Assembly (NCBI GenBank): GCA_000934455.1
Contig: KN897626.1
Location: forward strand, 1-64,000
DNA: 64,000 nucleotides
Origin: Apostichopus parvimensis
Taxonomy: Eukaryota; Echinodermata; Holothuroidea; Aspidochirotida; Stichopodidae
Direction of reading: 5' to 3'
The notes beneath the pieces are model-generated. The model saw only the letters and a program-made list of their open reading frames with translations. It made no database searches and was not told the origin of the DNA. The position numbers were made by a program, and so were the translations under genes. Every line of letters begins with the position of its first letter. Positions within the stretch are counted from its first letter, which is position 1. Shown here in pieces: positions 24,213 through 35,578 of this stretch.

Positions 24213-24404
24213 GACAAATCAAGCGAAGTGAAGATCTTACTGCAAATACCTAACCAGCTCTCGGTTACCGGTGATACCGACCTAGCCACCTTCCAACAGA
24301 GAGCAGATGAAGTGGACAGTTACTGGACTGAACTAAAGATAAGGGTGGAAACCAGAGTAAAGACATCGTCAACGCTCGTCAAGTTTGAGAAATTAGCTAA
24401 ACAG
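24213..24404 (+). CDS. CCDC141: CCDC141-like exon 10
   Basis: 64 residues, phases 0-0, DKSSEVKILLQIPNQLSVTG to KFEKLAKQ. It contains ADEVDSYWTELKIRVETRVK, with W-T-x-L typical of spectrin helix B/C. Confidence 0.9.
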
Positions 24405-24504
24405 GTCAGTCTCGCCTCCCTCCATCCGTTAATTATCAAATTCAGATTCGTTTAAAAATGAAATGATTTGACACAATGTTGCTTATTTTCATAAAAACTT
24501 GAAA

Positions 24505-24580
24505 AGTTTTCTCCTAGAATTGGATTCAAACCATTGACCTCAAGAGTAACAACTGCTGTGCACTTCTTGGTCACTGGTTC
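24505..24580 (-). repeat. tRNA-like SINE relic
   Basis: The minus strand carries GGTTTGAATCC (24532-24522), a good Pol III B box, and a weaker A box-like GACCAAGAAG 30 bases ahead. Only the tRNA-like head is recognisable. Confidence 0.4.
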
Positions 24581-25174
24581 ACACTCTATTCTAAAATTTT
24601 AAATATATTCTAAAATTCTGAAACTTTTGATAATTTATTGTTTGTGATTTACCAGTCAGTTTTACAGTTGCTTATATATTTACAAAAATGGAAGAAATCG
24701 TTGTGAGTCGATATATAAATACAGAGTTAAACAGACAAGGACAAAAGATAGGCATGTGTCTGTAAGGAGGAGGTACCTGATCTACCAGTCCTAGATTCAG
24801 AGAGCCCACTGTTGCACTCAAAGACAATTCCCAAATGTTCTGTGTGACAGGGTCTCCAAAACTGTCACATATTTGCACCCCTAAATTTGAGAAGAACCCA
24901 TACTCTAATATTTAGGTATCTTGAATATTTATTTTAAATTATTTTTAATGAAAATCACAGAGGTCAGGTGTTTTAATTTTCATATCGTCCTACTTAATCA
25001 TATCACCTTTTACAAGGCACAGGTCAATGTTTTCCATGTATATTTTTTCATCTCAAATTCAGTTTTTAATTGATCTATGACAACGCTCCCATGTGAAGGT
25101 TATCTGATGTTATAATCAAGCAAGATTTCATAAATATGACACTTTATTTCGCTTTGTAATGTTTTGAACCTCAG

Positions 25175-25348
25175 CTTGGAAATGCGATGGACAACATCGA
25201 TGATCTGTTTGAGACCGTTGAGAGCCAACAGGCCCACCAGGTCACGGAGTCCTACGTGGCCCACATCCGTGAAAAGTGGGACTACATGGTGGAACTTCAC
25301 ATCCAGCTTGACAGTTCTGGTAGAAACTTTCTCAATGATGCCTCACAG
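25175..25348 (+). CDS. CCDC141: CCDC141-like exon 11
   Basis: The acceptor is tgaacctcag and the donor is TCACAG|gtaaat; 58 residues, phases 0-0. LGNAMDNIDDLFETVE begins a helix and IREKWDYMVELHIQL a second one. Confidence 0.9.
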
Positions 25349-25735
25349 GTAAATTCCAAATTGAGTCAAGAATTATCCGACCCCCCCCAATTTATTTTTG
25401 GAAATTCTTATTTTTTCCCCCAACATAATGGTCAAAAGGCCAAATATGACTAAAGGTCAAGTTTGCACCACAGTGAATAATATTCTTTTGTCTGAGCCAA
25501 GAAAATACCAGAACCAACAAAGTGGTTTTATTCTCTTTTGCTTTGGGTGCTTACTTCTAGTCTTGATTTACTTTCAATTAAAAAAATTAAAACAAAGCCC
25601 TGTGTTATGCACAATTCTTGACAGCTTTTAATACTGTCAAAAAGTGTAACCTTAATGTCGATTATTGTTTAAGAATACTGACAAATCATCATAAAACTTT
25701 GTCTCTCAATAAAGCATCATATTTTCTTCACTCAG

Positions 25736-25915
25736 ATCGCAAACGATCCTAACCTAGAGATCAAGAAATCTTCTTACTACGTCGACATGACCATGAAAGG
25801 CTTCGAAGAAAGAAGACGCAATCTGGATGCAAAATATGAGATTCTTCTCCAGAATCTGAATCTGGGGCAGAACTTCAGGTCAGAGTGGAATCAGTTCCTG
25901 GAAGATGCAAGAGGG
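25736..25915 (+). CDS. CCDC141: CCDC141-like exon 12
   Basis: 60 residues, phases 0-0. It starts IANDPNLEIKKSSYYVDM and ends FRSEWNQFLEDARG before gtaaga. GFEERRRNLDAKYEILLQ is a spectrin-type helix. Confidence 0.9.
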
Positions 25916-26185
25916 GTAAGAGTTTCAAGATGTTTCAATTCTTGATAAGAGAAGGTCGTAAACACTTTGCACAGTAGAAGAAAGAAGGCGTTACGTAATT
26001 TGCATATCTAACTTGGGGAGGAAATTGTCTTTAAATGATCAATTAGTTTCACTTTTTAATTAGTGAGAAGACATGTATTGCTCATTTAGACATATGCATT
26101 TCTTTTTTTGATAGAGACAACTATCAGAACAACTTAAAAAAAGCTAAAAAATAAATCTTGTTCCATTTGGGAGATATCGCAGATT

Positions 26186-26224
26186 TCATGAAGACTTGAT
26201 CAAGTCGAAATATTACGTCAAGCC
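26186..26224 (+). ncRNA. Hammerhead-like motif, diverged copy 3
   Basis: tgaaGACTTgatcAAGTCgaaatattacgtcaagcc shares the order tgaaga, stem, gaaa, acgtca(a/g)gcc with copies 1 and 2, but has a different self-complementary stem (GACTT/AAGTC). Confidence 0.3.
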
Positions 26225-26412
26225 AAATGTGCTTGAATCTTTTGTTTTTCTTTTATTTATGACAATGTTTTCTTTTCTGTAATGGAGATGTTTTGCAAAT
26301 AATGAAATCTAAAATATTGTACCGCTTATCATGGCCTTATGATGGCATTGATTCAAATGTCTGTAAGCTTTCTATCTTGAAAACAAAGAAGAGTAAAACA
26401 AAGAAAAAATTA

Positions 26413-26500
26413 AAGGTTTATTTGGCACTATGACATCACAGATTTACAAAATGATGGTTTTATTGGCACCATGACATCACAGATTTACAAACTGATGCTC
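26413..26500 (+). repeat. 46-bp tandem duplication
   Basis: catgacatcacagatttaca-like sequence occurs twice (about 26430 and 26470), each preceded by ttggcac(t/c)atg. Confidence 0.85.
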
Positions 26501-26940
26501 CCAGGCATTACTTTAAAACTAAAATATCTTCCAATCAGAGCAAGATTTTTCTAAGCTGTTTGTGGGAGTTGTTCTTGACAAAGCTTTTTTGTCATGTATT
26601 AAAGCTCTAAAGATGGTTTTTGGATTTGTGTTAGAAAAATGAGTCCAGGAATGAATGACCCACTGGGAATTGTGAACTGGTTTAATGAATTCTCCAATTA
26701 TTTAATTAATCTACTTTGTATATCTGTTTATCTAATGAATCGTTTCTTGGCTTTTGGGATGACTTCTTTAATTGTATTTCGCATATTTGAATAAATAGTG
26801 TTCTTCACTGGTCTTGAGCAGAGAGAAGTAATACGTAGTTGTTTCTGTGAAATCTCATAGTACATCTCAATTAGTCATAAAGTGACTGTATTTATCCCTA
26901 ACTGTTACTTATCATCTTTTATATCATAACTATTTTCTAG

Positions 26941-27066
26941 ACAATTTCTTGGGTGAGCCAAGCTGAAACTGACTTTTTCAGAGACGTAACAATAGAGCTG
27001 AACATGTCGCCAGCAAAGGTTGGAACCCTTCAGGCTCAACTGGATAATTTCCAACCAACAGTCAAG
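26941..27066 (+). CDS. CCDC141: CCDC141-like exon 13
   Basis: The acceptor is actattttctag and the donor is GTCAAG|gtttgt; 42 residues, phases 0-0. TISWVSQAETDFFRDVTIEL has the helix-A Trp that opens another coil repeat, a 42-residue starter like exons 2 and 6. Confidence 0.9.
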
Positions 27067-27436
27067 GTTTGTATACATATTTCTGCGCTTTATCTCTCAT
27101 CCATTTAGCAGGCAATATGTGAGATATGAATATGCAATGAAAAATGTAAAATATCACCCAGTTGGGACAATTTTTTCTATACTGTAGTGTCATGCCCCGC
27201 TTCAGAGGACTTGTATTGTCAGTACGAGCAGTCAGAATATCATGTTTCTATCAGATCATGGTTAGAACTGTTTGTACTGTCAATACCAGTGCTTTGAAGC
27301 ATGATATTGGAGTACAGTTTAGAGGTATTAGCATTAGGAAATTGTCTCAACTGGCTGAAAATATAGTGAATTATGCTGATCACCTCCGAGAGTGTTGTCC
27401 TTCAAGTCAGTCAACTCGATTATCTTATCTTTACAG

Positions 27437-27625
27437 AAAGCAACCAGTGAAATTGAACAGCACCTCACGAAAGCGGAACTACTATCACGGAGAGGAGATG
27501 TAGAAGATGAGAAAACCTTGATCGTGGAAGAGCTGACCGCTGTCCACAAGAGACTGACCAGCAAAATTACCATCCATCAGGTCTTACTCACTCTCATCAT
27601 CAAGTTCTATGAGAACATTGACAAG
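27437..27625 (+). CDS. CCDC141: CCDC141-like exon 14
   Basis: 63 residues, phases 0-0, KATSEIEQHLTKAELLSRRG to FYENIDK before gtaagg. It pairs with exon 13 to complete one repeat. Confidence 0.9.
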
Positions 27626-28160
27626 GTAAGGGAAATGGCATGATGGGTAACATTTATTATACAATAACAAGGTTTCTGTTAAGTTGTGAAGTTGTGGTTA
27701 TTCACTGGGTCATCGAAGAGGTAGGTAGGGGAGAGGGTAAAAGAGAGAGGGGGAGGGATCATGGAAAGTGGGAGCAATGACTTTATGAATTGACTGTTGC
27801 TCGTCATTTATGTAGCTGCCAGGACACTAAAATTATCAACAAAGATGAAAATTTCCAACCTCTAGAGAGTGATGGGGTTCATTCCTCCCTTATACCCTGT
27901 AGGCAAACTTAGACAGGGCTGCATTACAAAACTCTCACAATGTAAATTTTGAAATGGCTTTATTTGGCTATAAAAAAAATTCTTTTTCTAGGTTTTGTTG
28001 TTTTTTGTATTAGATTCTTAATAAGTTGTGCTAATGAAGTGACTTACAAAAGAATAACAAGTTTTGATGGCAGACACAGGAATACACCTCAATTTCTTGC
28101 TGGCCCTTAAACTAGCAAAAATGAGAAAGGAAATAAAATAAATTCCTCTTAAATTTTCAG

Positions 28161-28337
28161 CTGAACAAAGACATGAATAAATCATCAAAGCAGTACACTA
28201 CTGCTCCTATGCCGGAATACATCTCAGAAGCTCACGTTGAGCTTCAACTCCACGACGACGAACGTGGCATCATCAACGAACTTCACAACGCAACGCAGAA
28301 AGAAGGAGACGAGATACTGAATCGAATGAGAGCTGAG
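28161..28337 (+). CDS. CCDC141: CCDC141-like exon 15
   Basis: The acceptor is aaattttcag and the donor is GCTGAG|gtgaga; 59 residues, phases 0-0. LNKDMNKSSKQYTTAP then a charged helix ending GDEILNRMRAE. Confidence 0.9.
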
Positions 28338-28701
28338 GTGAGATTATCAATCACTGGAATAGAATGAAAATAATTTACAAGAATTGACAAATAGAGCAAA
28401 ACCTGCAACCAAATGTCAGATATAGGGTGTGTGTGTGAAGAATAGCTTTTCAAGTAGTCTCTTTGGTTTTCCATGACAGTGATGACATCCTTTTCACATC
28501 CTGAATGTATTACACTGACATGGTAAAGTCTGTAGTAATTATATTCATAAAGAAAAGCATGTATATATGCATATGTATGTGTATGTTTGCATATGTATGA
28601 ATATATGCATGTATGCACCAAGACAAGTTATAATGTGGCAAGTTGCATTGCCTCAAGAAGTATGGTATTGCATGATACTACATGTGATTCAGTATTTCTC
28701 T

Positions 28702-28721
28702 GGTTAGGGTTAACCCTAACC
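28702..28721. repeat. 20-bp perfect palindrome made of telomere-like units
   Basis: GGTTAGGGTTAACCCTAACC reads the same on both strands and consists of head-to-head TTAGGG-type units. A further tagggttt follows. Confidence 0.8.
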
Positions 28722-29017
28722 ATAGGGTTTCCCCAGTCCACAAGATACATCATTCATTGGGCTATATCATGCATGATGACAATGCTCGACATATTAAACT
28801 GTGTACAAAACAGTTCTCTTGAGAAATACTGTCACATGATGATTGGCTGATGTATCCATATTTGCTTTCCCATTTTACTTGATCTAGCATAATTTTGTAA
28901 CTGTTAGCATTTTACATGGTCTCCTGTCTGGTCACTGACTGGTTTGCTGCATTGAGTATCGGCTCTAGTAAATATCTCAACCAGTAAGAATTCATCTTTT
29001 GCTCTTCATCATCACAG

Positions 29018-29167
29018 CCTTCAGTTGCTTCCATCAGACCAGAGATTGAAGATGCCTTAGCTAACATCAAGAGTCGACGCATCAGGTGGCTCTCAGAGTG
29101 GGAGCAGCGACGTCTTCGTCTGGAGGCCTTCATAGGCACTGACCATCTCAAATCCTTCAGAAATGAG
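29018..29167 (+). CDS. CCDC141: CCDC141-like exon 16
   Basis: The acceptor is catcatcacag and the donor is AATGAG|gttggt, a weak donor but the only one keeping phase. 50 residues, phases 0-0, with the basic helix IKSRRIRWLSEWEQRRLRLE. Confidence 0.82.
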
Positions 29168-29563
29168 GTTGGTGGGGTTTTTCTCTCTTGAAATTGTTTA
29201 TAAAAATGTGATATTGCTTGTAAGTCAGTAGAGTTGCACTTTCAATGTACATTAGCCGATCACACCCTTCACATTCCTTTAGCCTCATTAATTATCTAAT
29301 CAGAGTCCATCATTTTCCTTGTTCCAAGGATAAATAGCCAATCAGAGCCCTGGTATTCCTTTCAAGGACTAATTAGCCAATGTTAAAACATCTAGTCATA
29401 TTTTTACGAATTTAAAAGTTTGAATAATGGCATTATTGCCAAGTAGAAAATTTTGTACTCTTAGTTTGCTATTATTCCCTTTTATTATTTTTAGTTTTTC
29501 TTATATGGTTGGATGAACTTTTGTAGTCCTTACCTCACTTATATAACCTCTTCTTCTTCTCAG

Positions 29564-29686
29564 CTGAACATAAGCCTTGATGACGCAGAGGATGAATTAG
29601 ACAATCGAAGGGGTAACTATGGTGATTCCCCGGAATCTGCTAGAGTGTTACTTCAGAAGCAGCAAGAATGGGAACCACAACTCAAG
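29564..29686 (+). CDS. CCDC141: CCDC141-like exon 17
   Basis: 41 residues, phases 0-0, LNISLDDAEDELDNRRGNYG to QQEWEPQLK before gttagt. The 41-residue length again fits the first half of a coil repeat. Confidence 0.9.
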
Positions 29687-29991
29687 GTTAGTTGATAACC
29701 AAACTAAAATATGTTACCAAAAAATGGAATTTGATATGGTACTCATGTAAATCACTCATGTAGTCCTCATCTATACAACTTCCTCCTAAAACCCCCAAAA
29801 AAGAAATTGTTCAGGATGTACTCAGATAACAAAATACAGTCAGAGAGTAATTTGAAGAAATCAGTGAGTAACTTTAAGAAAAGAAAAAAATGAAAAAAAA
29901 AAGAAGAAAAAAAAAAAAAACTTTAAGAATTGTTTTCTTTTGATTAGAGAAGCACAAGTTGATCATTGATAATTCTCCTCCTCACAAACAG

Positions 29992-30183
29992 GAACTGGGT
30001 GATAAAGTTGACGAATACAAGAGCTCTGCCTACATGGCTCTTAAGAACGGCGAGGACCCGAGTGGCGAACTGAAGACAGACGTAGAGAAAATGGACAAGA
30101 GATGGAGCTCTTTCTGTACTGAGTTGGACGACCACAGAGATAAATTACAGAAAGCGGTGGAGTTTCAAGATCTCTTTACAAAT
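29992..30183 (+). CDS. CCDC141: CCDC141-like exon 18
   Basis: 64 residues, phases 0-0, ELGDKVDEYKSSAYMALKNG to AVEFQDLFTN. It contains EKMDKRWSSFCTELDDHRDK with the RW..... spectrin signature. It pairs with exon 17 and matches the segment just before ECHFWYEDAS in human CCDC141 as remembered. Confidence 0.92.
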
Positions 30184-30849
30184 GTGAGTTTTACTCCCAA
30201 TTAGTGATACAGGGAGGATTTGATTAAACGGTGACATTCGCTCTCTCACCACCTGACAGGATCAAGAAAGTTATGAGAAGAAACTACGATGTCAATGCCT
30301 TACATTGAAGCGGCTTTGTTTAAGTTTAGGCACTATTTTCCTGTATTTGGTTTGGTAATAGTTTGTGCAGTGTTGTTCGTAGAAGGATGAATAATTCCAC
30401 TTATAGAAGACATTTTGCAATTAATAGAGGTACAGTTTCTTCAATGTAGGCAAATCTGGTGAAGATATCAGCGTAAATTTTCAGGCCTTTGTTGTTAGTT
30501 TTGGAACTTTTTGTTGTATATGTTGTAAGAACTCTCTCTGTGCTTTGGTTATTGCTTATAAAACTTTATCATGAATACATAAGTACTAAGTTTAAACTCA
30601 ATATCATGCTTGAAAGATTGTAGCAGTTTAAACAAACTTAACAGTTAGGCCAGTGGCATGCACAGTAAAGAAATTTTAAGCCAAATAAGTAGCATTTCTT
30701 TAAAATGAAAAGTTAACATCCGAAAGATGTACAATTTGAGGCAATATTTTTTATAATAGCAATGACATGTTTTTTGTAACAAACAGAAAAAAATTGTCTG
30801 TTATGGAAAAAACAAAACCCATAATGATTCTATTATTATGTTTTTTCAG

Positions 30850-31033
30850 TGTCTAGAATGGCAGAACAAAGGCAACGATCTAGTGGATGATGTGAATGAG
30901 AGGTTGGCTCAGTGTAAGAGCCCGGAGGAGGTAAACCCATTACTTGAAGAAGTGGACGACTTCCTGGAGAAAGAAGCACCCCCTCAACATGCACGACTCA
31001 ATGAACTGAACCAACTGGCAGGAGACATTTATG
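30850..31033 (+). CDS. CCDC141: CCDC141-like exon 19: last coil repeat
   Basis: Phase 0 start, ending after one base of a Gly codon (TATG|gtcaga). CLEWQNKGNDLVDDVNERLA and NELNQLAGDIYG align with human CHFWYEDASATV and QEATDLAQHLYG as remembered, placing this in the conserved C-terminal coil of CCDC141. Confidence 0.92.
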
Positions 31034-31644
31034 GTCAGAAAATTTGGAATTTTTTAATAGTTAAAATGAATTCAACCAGTTGAGTTCTTTTGTTGTTTTA
31101 TATGCATAATATTCACATATTTTCATATGTGGCAATATTTTATGGTTTCAACTCTGTTCGCACTGCCACCATTTACACCACAATACACCTCTTTATGGAA
31201 TCTCCCACTCGATGGCTAAGACACTACTACCAACAAACTACAGGTTGTGCGTGAGTAGTAAACTGGGCTGATGTCTAAAGATTGTTACCTCTAGGTTACA
31301 TTAACATTTATGTATAACTTGAGGGGTTCATGAATGTTCAAGTTTAATTTTAAACACATTTTGAACTCAAATCTGCATTGCTTGGTCAAGAAAACTTTCC
31401 ATTTTTGTGTCATGATGAATACCCAGAAAATTTATTTCCTTCACCTTACTCAAATTTTCTCTATTTCCCCTGGTTTGGTTTTCTTTATTCATTGAATGGA
31501 ATTTGCTTTAAACATTCAAGATCAAACCTATCAGAACATAATTGAGGCACTAGATGATATTGGTCCTGATTCCCAAATTGGTTCATGTTTTCATTCCATG
31601 TAATTTCTTGCATTTAATCAAAAAGCATTTTCTCTTATTTTCAG

Positions 31645-31835
31645 GACCTGAAGCTCCTCAGCTCATGAGTGAACTACTCTCCAATAACAACAAAATCATG
31701 GATGATTTACAAGACACCAACGATCAACTCTACCAACTCGCAGATGATCTGGCAAGGAGGGGCAGGAGACCCGAGAAACGGCCGGCTGAAGAAGACCTGT
31801 TCGTACCTGATGGTATCTCTCCAGACCTTGTCAAG
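31645..31835 (+). CDS. CCDC141: CCDC141-like exon 20: end of coiled-coil region
   Basis: Two bases finish the Gly codon; the exon ends in phase 0 at GTCAAG|gtaaac. It begins PEAPQLMSELLSNNNKIM, then DQLYQLADDLARRGRRPEKR, a helix followed by a charged, less structured end, VPDGISPDLVK. Confidence 0.92.
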
Positions 31836-32027
31836 GTAAACTAATGAATATTCAGAGGTTTGATCTAGTAGGTCAATTATCTCCTTAAAGGTCACTAGGG
31901 CTGTCAAAGCATTTAGTTTTGTTCAAGTGTCCTTCATATGTAATTTGTTTTGTCAGCAATGTTTATGTAGAATCTTTCTGTAAGACTGGCATATGAGAAA
32001 TAAATTTAAATTTAAACTTGTACATGT

Positions 32028-32048
32028 ATTATTATTATTATTATTATC
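32028..32048 (+). repeat. (ATT)n microsatellite
   Basis: Seven ATT units in an intron. Confidence 0.9.
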
Positions 32049-32687
32049 ATTTTTTTTGCTTGAAATATCTGATTTTTGTATACATGTCATGAAGATCTGT
32101 AATACTAATGGAGACTTACTGACTATATAATCAAACTCATTGTCTGCTGTTCACTTTTGTATATGTAAAAGCAGAATACCATGTTTTGATACCATTTTTT
32201 TTGATAACATGGATAGTTTTTTTTTTATTATTTGAAAGATCTTATGTAAAAAAGAACATTTTACTTCAGAGACTTTGGTGTGTTTAAGGCTTTTTGAGAA
32301 AAAGTAGGAAATGAACCCACCTGTTTCTTGAATTTTTGAATTGTTAATATGTGAACAAAGCCTAATAGTGATAATTTGATACCATATTTTTCCCAAATGT
32401 TTGAAATTTCCATGACGGAGATACAGAATTTGTGCTTGTTTATTACTGCCATTGTTGTGAATGTTTCATTGGGTAATTCTTAATGTAGAGTCAAACCCTG
32501 ATTTCTACTGTAAGTCTGATATAACTTGTCCATGCTGCGTGGGATGGAAAGGTCTATCATTTTGATGATTTCTGCTAAAGTGTGGGACAAATTAAATAAG
32601 CAGTGATAGAAGTGAACATGTTTTACTTCCTTTTAAGTTTGTTTACATTTTAATCAGTTTATCCTTTGTTTATCCATCTTGTTACAG

Positions 32688-33066
32688 CCATCCAGAGTTG
32701 AAGAACCGCTCCAAGCCACACCTACCTCCATGCAGGAATCTGCACCACCACCACCACCACCACCTCCAGTAGATGAGGGGACCATCATGCCCACCCATCT
32801 CATGCCTGTCCAGGCTGGAGTGCCTTTGGATCAATTAGATGACACCATGGAATCAGAGCCATACGTACCCTTGTTACCCCACCAAGTCCAATCTGTGCCT
32901 TATAATGTCGGTTCTGCAGTCCTGGACGAGTACATGGGTCCCCATGATCCAAGTAAGGCTAAGAGACGGAGTCCAGAGAAGGCATTGATCCCCGGACAAA
33001 AAGGTTCTGCACCATTCTTCCCTCGAGTTATTCGAGACCTCACCGTGAAAGAGGGCAGACTTGCAA
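32688..33066 (+). CDS. CCDC141: CCDC141-like exon 21: Pro-rich linker and start of Ig1
   Basis: The acceptor is cttgttacag; the donor GCAA|gtgagt gives a phase 1 end. It encodes 126 residues: PSRVEEPLQATPTSMQESA, a run of eight prolines, a disordered stretch (MESEPYVPLLPH) and SPEKALIPGQKG. Then come the first Ig strands, APFFPRVIRDLTVKEGRLA. Human CCDC141 also has a Pro/Ser-rich disordered linker between coil and Ig. The proline run is a CCA/CCT repeat. Confidence 0.9.
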
Positions 33067-33292
33067 GTGAGTTCTTCCCTTTCAACTTTCTTTAATCTTT
33101 CATTCTAATAACTTTTTATCACAACTTCTGTTGATGAAACAGAAAATGAAGATACATCACCTCCCTTTCCCTTCTTACTTCAAAAAAAAAAACAATAACA
33201 CAACAATTTAATGTTGAGATATGTTAATGGCAAGTTGTAATCTTCTTAATGATGTAATGATTTTCCTGTTTCCATTTTTACTCCCCTAACAG

Positions 33293-33514
33293 CTTTTGAT
33301 TGCATTGTGAAGGGAGAGCCAGAACCAGATATATATTGGTTGAAAGATGGAGCACAGATTCCGGAATCGACAGAGGCCATAATGGAATATGAGGATGACG
33401 ACACATGTACGCTGGTCCTACCGGCCATCAACCTCCACAAGGCTGGAAAGTATACCTGTAAGGCCATCAACCCTCATGGAGAGGCAACTTGTGCAGCTGT
33501 ACTGACTGTCAAAA
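33293..33514 (+). CDS. CCDC141: CCDC141-like exon 22: Ig1 (I-set)
   Basis: Phases 1-1; the junction gives Thr before FDCIVKG. Ig1 is complete: strand B Cys (FDCIVKGEPEP), Trp (DIYWLKDG), DDDTCTLVLPAI, and strand F GKYTCKAINPHG. It corresponds to the single C-terminal Ig of vertebrate CCDC141. The intron lies two codons before the B-strand Cys. Confidence 0.92.
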
Positions 33515-33716
33515 GTAAGATGAAAACCCTGTTTATTCAACATTTAACATGATCGCTGAAAATGATGTATACGTCAATCTATGTTCACCAACAAATATGA
33601 GAGGAAAAGATAAGTTTAAATAAAATACATTGAGTATGACAAAATGAAATAGATGATATAAAAATGAGATGTCAAATGGTATAAAGGTTTCTATCGTTAG
33701 AAAGATAAATATAACA

Positions 33717-33784
33717 TTGTCTCCTCCTCCTCTTCCTCCTCCTCTTCCTCCCCCTCTTCCGCCCCCTCCCCCTCCTCCTAACAG
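33717..33784 (+). promoter_or_regulatory. Extended polypyrimidine tract before the acceptor at 33784
   Basis: Nearly 60 bases of uninterrupted C/T (CCTCCT-type units, one CCG) run directly into ctaacag. The complement gives a spurious Gly-rich frame on the minus strand. Confidence 0.85.
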
Positions 33785-33962
33785 CCGATAGACGTCTTCA
33801 AGGAATGGGCGGACCACAGGTAGCTGATGGTACCTCATACTCACCAAGCCAAGCTAAGCCACCCAAGTTCCTAGAGGCTCCAAAAGACAAGACGGCAGAG
33901 GAAGGGAAACAGTGTCGTGTTTCTTGTGAGATTGATGGCATCCCACCACCAGCTGTCACTTG
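33785..33962 (+). CDS. CCDC141: CCDC141-like exon 23: linker and first half of Ig2
   Basis: Two bases complete a Thr codon. The linker DRRLQGMGGPQVADGTSYSP leads to Ig2 strands A-B: PPKFLEAPKDKTAEEGKQ then CRVSCEIDGIPPPAVT. The exon ends inside the Trp codon (TG|gtatgt, phase 2). Confidence 0.9.
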
Positions 33963-34562
33963 GTATGTTTGGTCTTGTGTTGGGACCTTATTTACTCTTC
34001 AGTTATAATGGTATTCAGATTGTGGAAGAAATCCCATCTTATTTCCATCTTAGACTTGCGCTTTAAAGCAGCTATTTTTGTCTGTCATTACTAGACTTGC
34101 ACACAACCCTACATGGTATTCTTCTTAAAGGACCAATTTGAGTAACTACTGCGTACAAAAATGTTCAGATGTTTCCTTGCACGGTACGGTCACCCGGTGA
34201 TACATATTACAGCTTGTTGACAATAATTTCAGCCTACAGTCGTATATAAAAATTAGAATAGGCTTAGTTTGAGATGTGGGCTTAAGGGTAATGTATGTTT
34301 AAAGTTATAGACTTGCTCAAGGTAAGACACATCTGTTTCAGTAGCTAGCATGAGAATAGATATTACGTTATAAATGCAAACAGTTACTTAAATAAACAGA
34401 TGGATTATGATGCTTGCTGCCTTATGTAGCACCACTCCTCGTTTACCACTCCTCTTATTGTTACTATCTTCCTCAACGTGTATGGTAAAGTTCTATTTGT
34501 GGCAAAGAATATTACGTTACATAAATGGAATTCTTTATTTGTGTGTTTCCATTTATTTTTAG

Positions 34563-34732
34563 GTCTAAAGATGGCGATCAACTGAGTGATGAGGCTTGTA
34601 GGTTTGAGCAAGAAGGACAGACTTACACCCTCATTTTGGATGAGACTGTACTCGATGACGAAGGATTTTATGCCTGCACAGCCGTCAACCCCAAGGGAAG
34701 AGCTGAAAAAATGTTTCAGATAAAGGTCAAAG
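34563..34732 (+). CDS. CCDC141: CCDC141-like exon 24: second half of Ig2
   Basis: The first base completes the Trp (WSKDGDQLSDEA). The rest gives TYTLILDETVLDDEGFYACT and VNPKGRAEKMFQIKVK, with the strand F Cys present. Phase 1 end. The domain is split by a phase 2 intron at the invariant Trp, unlike Ig3-Ig16. Confidence 0.9.
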
Positions 34733-35284
34733 GTGAGCCTCCTGTTACACAATTAAAATGTTCTTGTACAACATTGGTGAATGGGTGACCATTGTTAGAC
34801 TTTCTAGCATATTTTGGGACAGTACTGAGGGGCCTTAGGTCCAGAACACTTTCACAGCATATGACACACATTGACATACATTATTTACATATAATATTCT
34901 GGACTAAAGATACTACCTATTGTTTAGGGTAATATACAATTTTGATCCAGAAGGATAATCCTTAGTATGACCTTGTGAAAGTACTTAATATGGCAGGAAA
35001 CTAGTCCAGTAGATGTTTTCCTTATTTTTTCATTTTTTTATTTCCAGTATAAATTATAAATATTTACAAACAGGGTATCAAAAGTGAGTACGTACTAAGA
35101 AAATATTATTCTAAAATGTTAGTGTACAAAAAAAAAATATATATATATATTACTTTAGTTATTAAAGTACCACCAACTGCACTTAGCATGTAAAAGACTG
35201 AACCTACTGCAGTGCTATCTACTGGATAGATTCACTTGGTTGTACCTGGTTTTACCTGGTTTTTCCTCCAATCTCAATAAACAG

Positions 35285-35578
35285 AGGCAGGAGAAGCTCC
35301 TACATTTGTGGGCCCTCTGATAGACACCACCGCCGATGACGGAACCTGCGTACAGTTGAAGTGCAAGGTACAGGGAGCCAGGCCCATGAAGATCCTCTGG
35401 CGTAAATATGACATCCACCTGACCCCTAGCTCCATGTATCATATGTCTTACAACGAGAGTACCGGAGATTGCATGCTGGAGATTGTCATCGTGGGCAGAA
35501 ACGACGAGGGGGAGTTCCTCTGCAGAGCAGAGAATGAATTCGGAAGAGAGGAAACCACTGCCGAACTCATAGTGGAAG
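35285..35578 (+). CDS. Ig3 exon (I-set)
   Basis: One exon, one Ig, phases 1-1, 294 bp. The domain has CVQLKCKVQG, KILWRKYD and GEFLCRAENEFG. Its strand C-D region (YDIHLTPSSMYHMSYNES) is unlike the later domains. Confidence 0.92.

Noticed and set aside
27162-27503. 113-residue plus-strand open frame
   Set aside because: It is mostly intron running into exon 14 in the wrong frame, with no domain. Short inverted pairs inside (gtattgtcagtac / gtactgtcaatac) were noted but are too weak to call.
28283-28621. Minus-strand 112-residue frame rich in His, Tyr and Thr
   Set aside because: It derives from the catatgtatg-type simple repeat at 28560-28620.
10475-33514. Trio, kalirin, obscurin or unc-89 as identity of the coil and Ig protein
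   Set aside because: No SH3, RhoGEF or PH exons were seen, and the N-terminal and pre-Ig sequences fit CCDC141 specifically.
33533-33847. Minus-strand open frame with a Gly/Arg-rich run
   Set aside because: It is the complement of the long polypyrimidine tract before the acceptor at 33784 and overlaps a true exon.
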